A DNA stretch of 64,000 nucleotides from Phyllostachys edulis (lineage: Eukaryota; Streptophyta; Magnoliopsida; Poales; Poaceae): assembly GCA_036346405.1 (NCBI GenBank), contig CM070557.1, forward strand, positions 54,752,016 to 54,816,015, read 5' to 3'. The notes beneath the pieces were generated by a model that saw only the letters and a list, made by a program, of their open reading frames with translations, had not been told where the DNA came from and did not search any database. Shown here piece after piece: positions 59,586-64,000 of this stretch; the first letter of the stretch is position 1, and each line of letters begins with the position of its first letter. Position numbers and translations under genes: made by a program.

Positions 59586-62500
59586 CCTCCCCCCCCCAAA
59601 TCTTTTTGCAAGGACCTCCCTTGCAGGTTGAGGTCACCTTGCGATCAGGACCTCCGGTCTTGTGCTCGGACCTCTCCCGTGGGTCAGGACCTCCCCTGAC
59701 CTCTGCACGATCTCCTCTAGGTCTCCGTAGGACCTCCCCTTGAGCTTTGACTGGCCCCATTTGTCAGTCACGACCTCTTTCTTTATCATTTGACCATGTC
59801 CTTTGCACTTGGAAGTCTTCAAAGCATTTATGCCTGTTGTGTCGCATTAAATGCTACTACCTTTTAGCAGCATTGGGCTATCTTTTGTCTCATCTTTTAC
59901 CTGCCCCTATCATTCCTTCACCAACTCTTGAACACGTATACCCTTGGAAATCTTGGCGGCTCTGGCTATATAAGCTTGGACAACCCTTCCTCTTTACCCT
60001 TTTGCTCATTTCCACTCTCTGGCTCCTCTAGCAAGCTCTTGGACCTCCTCCAAAGCTCTCTGGACCTCCTCCCTTAAGCTTCGGACCTCCTCCAGCAAGC
60101 TCCTTGGACCTCCTCTAAACCGACCAAACCTCTCTGTTGGTTTATTTTTAGTGTTCTATTGGAGTTTCTTTGGATCTTATTTGAGCTTGGTATTGAGTTG
60201 CTTTGGTTTCCTCGTGTAGATTGTGAAGACACCGAGGAGCTTGAGTGTCCGGAAGAGGAAGACTCTTAAGGCTGTGAGCAAGGCAAGTCATGCCCTTGAT
60301 CATGTTGAACCCAGTAATTTAAGTTTATTATGTTGGTTTCAACTAAATATTGCATGCATATTTCAATTCAAATAATTTAGTCCCAGTTTTTAAACTCTTT
60401 AGTTATTCCTATTATCCTTTGTACAGCCAGGCTTGTCATTGTTTTGTCTCCTTTGACACCATAGATGAAAACCTAGTTGATACCATAGTATGGACTAGGG
60501 ATGTTGCAAACTATATGCTTAGCCATGCTCAGAACAAGTCTTGTTTTGGGAGATCTTACTGCCAAAGTCCAATGTGACGAATGTTTTAAGCTATGACATT
60601 GGGTTGTCATGGAGTTTTGCCAAAAGGTTTATGAAAAGCAAACAAATAAAAAATTGTTTTGGACTGGGGCGAATTGGTTGCTTAGTTGGTGCATGTCCAT
60701 GCACGAGCTCAACTTTGGTAGAGTTGAGGCTCAGGGGTTCTGTGGTTGCCGCCCTAGTCATTTGAGGACCGGCCTTTGAGCGTCCATTTGTTATGCCTAT
60801 AATGGGTTATGCCTCACCGTGCAACCACATGTCTCCAGAATGGGGTGTGGGACCTGGCTGAATAATTTGCAAAATTTCACCGCGGTTGTTCCACTTTGAT
60901 ATGTGGGAGGTCTTTCATGACCTATGGTCTTTTATAACCTATGTTTTCCACTAGCGCAAGAGGGGGCTTTTCCGGTGGGTTTCTATCCAAAGGAGGCGAA
61001 TCCTTAGCGAGGAGGGGCTGTGGTGAAATGATGCATTGTAAAAGCCTTGTCATGAACTCTAGACCTCTTACCTTCGGCAGTGAGAGGTGGCATTGACGAA
61101 TGCCGGATAAACTAGAGGAATCATGTCATGTGGGTAAAGTGTACAACCTCTGTAGAGTGAAAACTATTCGAATAGCCGTGTCCACGGTCATGGACGTGCT
61201 GGCAAAGACCACTCAAAGTTAGATATTGGTTTTGTTTTCAAAAGGTTTTGGATAAACTGGTTTTGGGATTTCAATCCCCTAGATTTGGGTGGGGGAGCCT
61301 TGTGACAGGAGGGTATCCTTCACCATATGATGATGAATGTTATCCATCTGTAAAATGGATTTGCGAAAATAAATTTTAGTTATTGTTTAACTACCTTGGA
61401 ACTTAGTATATGTAATTGAAAGAAACTTGGCTTTACGCAAATCAACCATATTATGCCTTCCTTTGATTATCCATGTATGCATGTCATCTTGGTTATTCCA
61501 CGGGTGTGACTTGCGAGTACGGTTGTTGTGCTCACTCTTGCTTGAAATTAATTTTTAAGCAGGGAAGAAAGCTTTGAGGTGATCTTGTTGTGGACCTAGA
61601 GGTCCTGGATGACTAGGATGCGCCCTCCAGCCGATTGCCTGTGGTGTATCGGGTGGCCTATTGTTTATCTTCCGCTGTGTTCTGATTTGTTGGCTTGTAT
61701 GCCTCCCCTTTGTAAACAACTTTGTTGATATTAATAAAGCTCTCGTTGAAGTGTATGTTACCCTTTGTTGTATCTTCAGGAAGAGCTAGCTGTTGATCCT
61801 TGGGACTAGCTCGGTTCACATAGAGGAGCATGGGGTGATCCCTGACCACCACGACCACCCTCGGGTCTAGTCGTGGGAGGTCTTTGGGGTGATCCCAGCC
61901 CTCCACGACCTCCCTCGGGACTGGTCGTGGGAGGACTTGGACCACCTCAGGTCTCACGACCTCCTTAGGATTGGTCCTTCAACCTCTCCTGAGTTGACTC
62001 GTGGCTGTTATGATCTCCCTGTGCCTTACACTCCCTCTCGGTTAGGTCTCCAGACCTCTAGGAGATCCTGCTGGACCTCCTGGGCGGTCGTGGAGCTTCC
62101 CCTGAGCAGTTCTACCGGACCTCCTCGGAGCTCCTGATGGACTTCCTAGGAGATCCTGGAGGACCTTTCGGGTGGCCTCCAGGTCAAGCGTTACAGATCC
62201 CTATCCAGGTTACACTCCATTCAGGGACGAGGTGCTTGTTGATAATACTGATTATAAACCTCTACCTGGCGGAGAGCATATCTGCCCTGAGAGGCATGTG
62301 AATATATTTTATAGTGAGTAAATATAAGTTGTTGCACACCATTGGATACACACATAATTCTTTTTTTCTATCCTCACAACTTCTCTATAAGCATATTGAT
62401 ATAAATTTTGTTGTCTCTTTACTTTGCTAGCCATATTATTTTCATGGATGACTCTTCTAATGCAACAAGGATATAAAAGGCCCATCACCAACAAGGATAT

Positions 62501-62588
62501 TTGGAAATTAGATAGTTGGGATGAGACTAAAGCATTGTATAGTTGGGAAGAGTCAACACTGTTTCAGCACACAGCACCCGGAAGAAAG

Positions 62589-63649
62589 GTAAAATACACT
62601 TGCCATTTCCACCTTTTTTATATGGTTCCATTTATTGGTGCAATCTATAACATCTTTTTTTAATAATACATGATTTTGTGTGTCCTATTCTTTTCTACCC
62701 TTTTAACCGATCTTTATCTCTGTACTGTGGTTCCAGAGTAGTATGGACCGACTGAAAGTTTGAAGGCAATTAGCTGAAGTGGCCATGAATTGTTTCGAGT
62801 AATGCGTCTCAAATTCAACATTGGATAGCATTGATTTTTCATTGCTTAAAGACCCTCAACCAGATTCGGTTGTGTATGTCCTACCAAAGGGCAACAATAG
62901 ATTTCTTCACAAAGGGGGATCAAGCCTTTTTGAGAACCCCACTTTCCAACTGATTGGCACAGTCACCATGAGGTTAGCGAATCAATTGGGTCCACTACTT
63001 AAGAGTCCTATTGTTGAAGTTTCAACATTGAAGTTCCTTTTTTTTTGGATGAGTTCAAGAATGTTAGAAATGAATAGTGGTATGCCACTTTATTAGTGTT
63101 GTCAAGTATTGCCAGCATAAGTTTTGCATCCTTATTCCTACATGATACGGTCTACAATATGCTATGACCTCCATTTTAGGGATAGCACAAAATATCTATT
63201 ATTTCATCCAGATATTTTATTAAACTACCGACCTGCTTTATATAGTACCTTATAGCATTGCATTATCGATTTCTATATGTAATAACTCCAATGCATATAT
63301 ACATCTCTAATACTCGTCTCCTATATCTGCAGAATAGTACATATATGTTATACATAGCAATTTGTATAATCACGTTTCCATGTTTGTCTTATAGCTTACA
63401 TACATATATTCGTCTTCTAATTACTGCTTCGTCTTATAATTATTGCTTACAAACATTTTTCCCTCTTCAGTAGTCCATACATAGAAATTCTGAAGCAAAT
63501 ATCGCTTATCTCTGTTTACCTTCGTATAACTAACATACTTAAAACGGTTCGTCGTAAAAAGCAATATGCATATCTACTGTATGATACATAAAACAAATCT
63601 TTTTATACAGTTCTTTCTCTCATAACAAAAATCGCTTTTGTTCAGCATC
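62589..63649 (+). other. Non-coding with one unassigned protein-like block
   Basis: At about 62821-63096 (+) an open 91-codon stretch reads DFSLLKDPQPDSVVYVLPKG, then HKGGSSLFENPTFQLIGTV. It has protein-like composition but no ATG of its own at the start, and I do not recognise the family. It may be a third captured fragment in the NFS2-ABCC series. The remainder (63.1-63.65 kb) is AT-rich and shows nothing. Confidence 0.35.
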
Positions 63650-64000
63650 GCGCACCGTGCGAGGGTTTCTAGTCCTAATGGGTAAATGGGCACAGATTTC
63701 TCGGCTAGAGAGGGCGGCCACGTCGACGGTTTTTCTTCTGCCCGTCGGATCCAGTGCTGAGCTGTCTCGCGGCCGTTCGATTTATTTTTTGGTTTTGCGT
63801 GCCTCGGTGCCTTCGCGTCGTCGTCCTCTCTGCCTGCTCTCCGCATCGGCGCGTGTGCACGTTGATGGCACGACCTCTCTCTGGATTCTTCAGTTGCTCA
63901 TCCCTTCCCCTCCACCCCACCCAGTACCTCCACCTTTCTCCGCCGCCGCTCCTCCCCTTCCTCTCCCCCGACCCCCGCCCCCATCCCCTCCACCCCGTCC
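63650..64000 (+). promoter_or_regulatory. Leader-like (promoter/5' UTR) segment, copy 2
   Basis: GGCCACGTCG (63713), CCGTTCGAT, GATGGCACG and TCTCTCTGGATTCTTCAGTTGC repeat the blocks of 40598-40770 in the same order. A C-rich leader then runs off the window. A gene on the plus strand probably starts beyond 64000. Confidence 0.45.

Larger units (their letters stand above)
49829..62195 (+). mobile_element. 4.1-kb solo LTR (outer), carrying a nested element
   Basis: Runs TGTAACACCCTGG to CAAGCGTTACA, flanked by GATCC at 49824-49828 and 62196-62200. Removing the duplication restores the ABCC reading frame across the site (LDP-YPGY). With the nested element removed it is about 4125 bp, with no primer site, polypurine tract or second copy of its own ends. 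I read it as a solo LTR of a long-LTR Gypsy family. It is rich in GGACCTCC words (50.2-51.34, 59.6-60.1, 61.85-62.18 kb). The segment near 61.52 kb matches the solo LTR at 38-39.4 kb. It contains no gene. Confidence 0.8.
49374..62588 (+). pseudogene. ABCC (MRP) transporter N-terminal fragment, split by LTR insertion
   Basis: Exons 49374-49559 (ITSLIIEAAAWCCMLIMIVL ... then WYIQFMVIYVMIGETAMFNL), 49676-49710 (FYLYCSEIIC-stop), 49782-49828 continued at 62201-62313 (FLFGILMVVYLPSLDP|YPGYTPFRDEVLVDNTDYKP, LPGGEHICPERHVNIF) and 62431-62541 (ILFSWMTLLMQQGYKRPITN, KDIWKLDSWDET). These match the TMD0/linker and start of TMD1 of plant vacuolar ABCC1/ABCC2-type glutathione-conjugate pumps of about 1620 residues. 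Damage: about 4 extra bases near 49461-49467 shift the frame, Gln is TAG at 49708, and about 2 bases are missing near 49676. A 12.4-kb insertion splits an exon, and the sequence after DSWDETKALY diverges. The first exon (MGFDPLDWYC) and both nucleotide-binding domains are absent. Confidence 0.9.

Noticed and set aside
1..64000. tRNA, rRNA or snoRNA genes
   Set aside because: No cloverleaf with conserved A and B boxes or rRNA sequence was recognised by eye. A tRNA scan would be needed to exclude degenerate copies.

Overview
The window is nuclear DNA of a grass (Poaceae, plausibly Oryzeae, though the species cannot be fixed from sequence alone). GC-rich first exons, many-exon genes with GT/AG introns, Tourist-like MITEs, and Copia and Gypsy LTR families with initiator-Met-type primer sites all point that way. 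Most of the 64 kb is transposable-element DNA nested several layers deep. Only two host genes look substantially complete.

Layout. (1) 1-8.6 kb: a degenerate LTR-like edge, then an element of about 7.3 kb bounded by inverted arms of about 0.58 kb. It carries exon fragments of at least three unrelated host genes: PUS10 (+), ribosomal protein S7 (-) and ubiquitin-activating enzyme E1 (-). (2) 8.6-24.3 kb: a minus-strand Gypsy element of Tat-lineage type with a spliced antisense ORF. It is split by a solo LTR (9774-11379, target duplication ACTGT) and by a complete 10.4-kb LTR retrotransposon (11630-22009, target duplication CCCTG) that encodes one 669-residue Gag-like protein. A truncated LTR follows. 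(3) 24.3-28.3 kb: gene-poor DNA with a small Pack-MULE-like element, hairpins and a microsatellite. (4) 28.3-34.3 kb: an intact nine-exon MYST histone acetyltransferase gene (HAM1/HAM2 type, minus strand). A 68-bp tandem duplication carrying CACGTG lies upstream. (5) 34.7-36.5 kb: a MULE-like element with a nested MITE. (6) 37.2-40.1 kb: a plastid-type FAD-dependent amine-oxidase-fold protein (minus strand), split by a 1.39-kb solo LTR. (7) 40.6-64 kb: a leader-like segment, a three-exon fragment of the chloroplast cysteine desulfurase NFS2, and a five-exon fragment of an ABCC (MRP) transporter, all plus strand. The NFS2 fragment is split by Copia and Gypsy elements. The ABCC fragment is split within an exon by a 4.1-kb solo LTR (target duplication GATCC). 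Inside that LTR sits a young 8.2-kb minus-strand LTR retrotransposon (target duplication CCTCC). A second leader-like segment resembling the one at 40.6 kb lies at the right edge.

How it fits together. The acetyltransferase and the oxidoreductase have no obvious functional link. The rest is best read as a record of gene-fragment capture (introns kept, so DNA-level capture) followed by repeated retrotransposon insertion. Insertion order can be read from the target duplications. The items most worth a second look are the fragment mosaics at 1.3-8.6 and 41-63 kb, the possible splicing of the solo LTR in the oxidoreductase gene, and the spliced antisense ORF.
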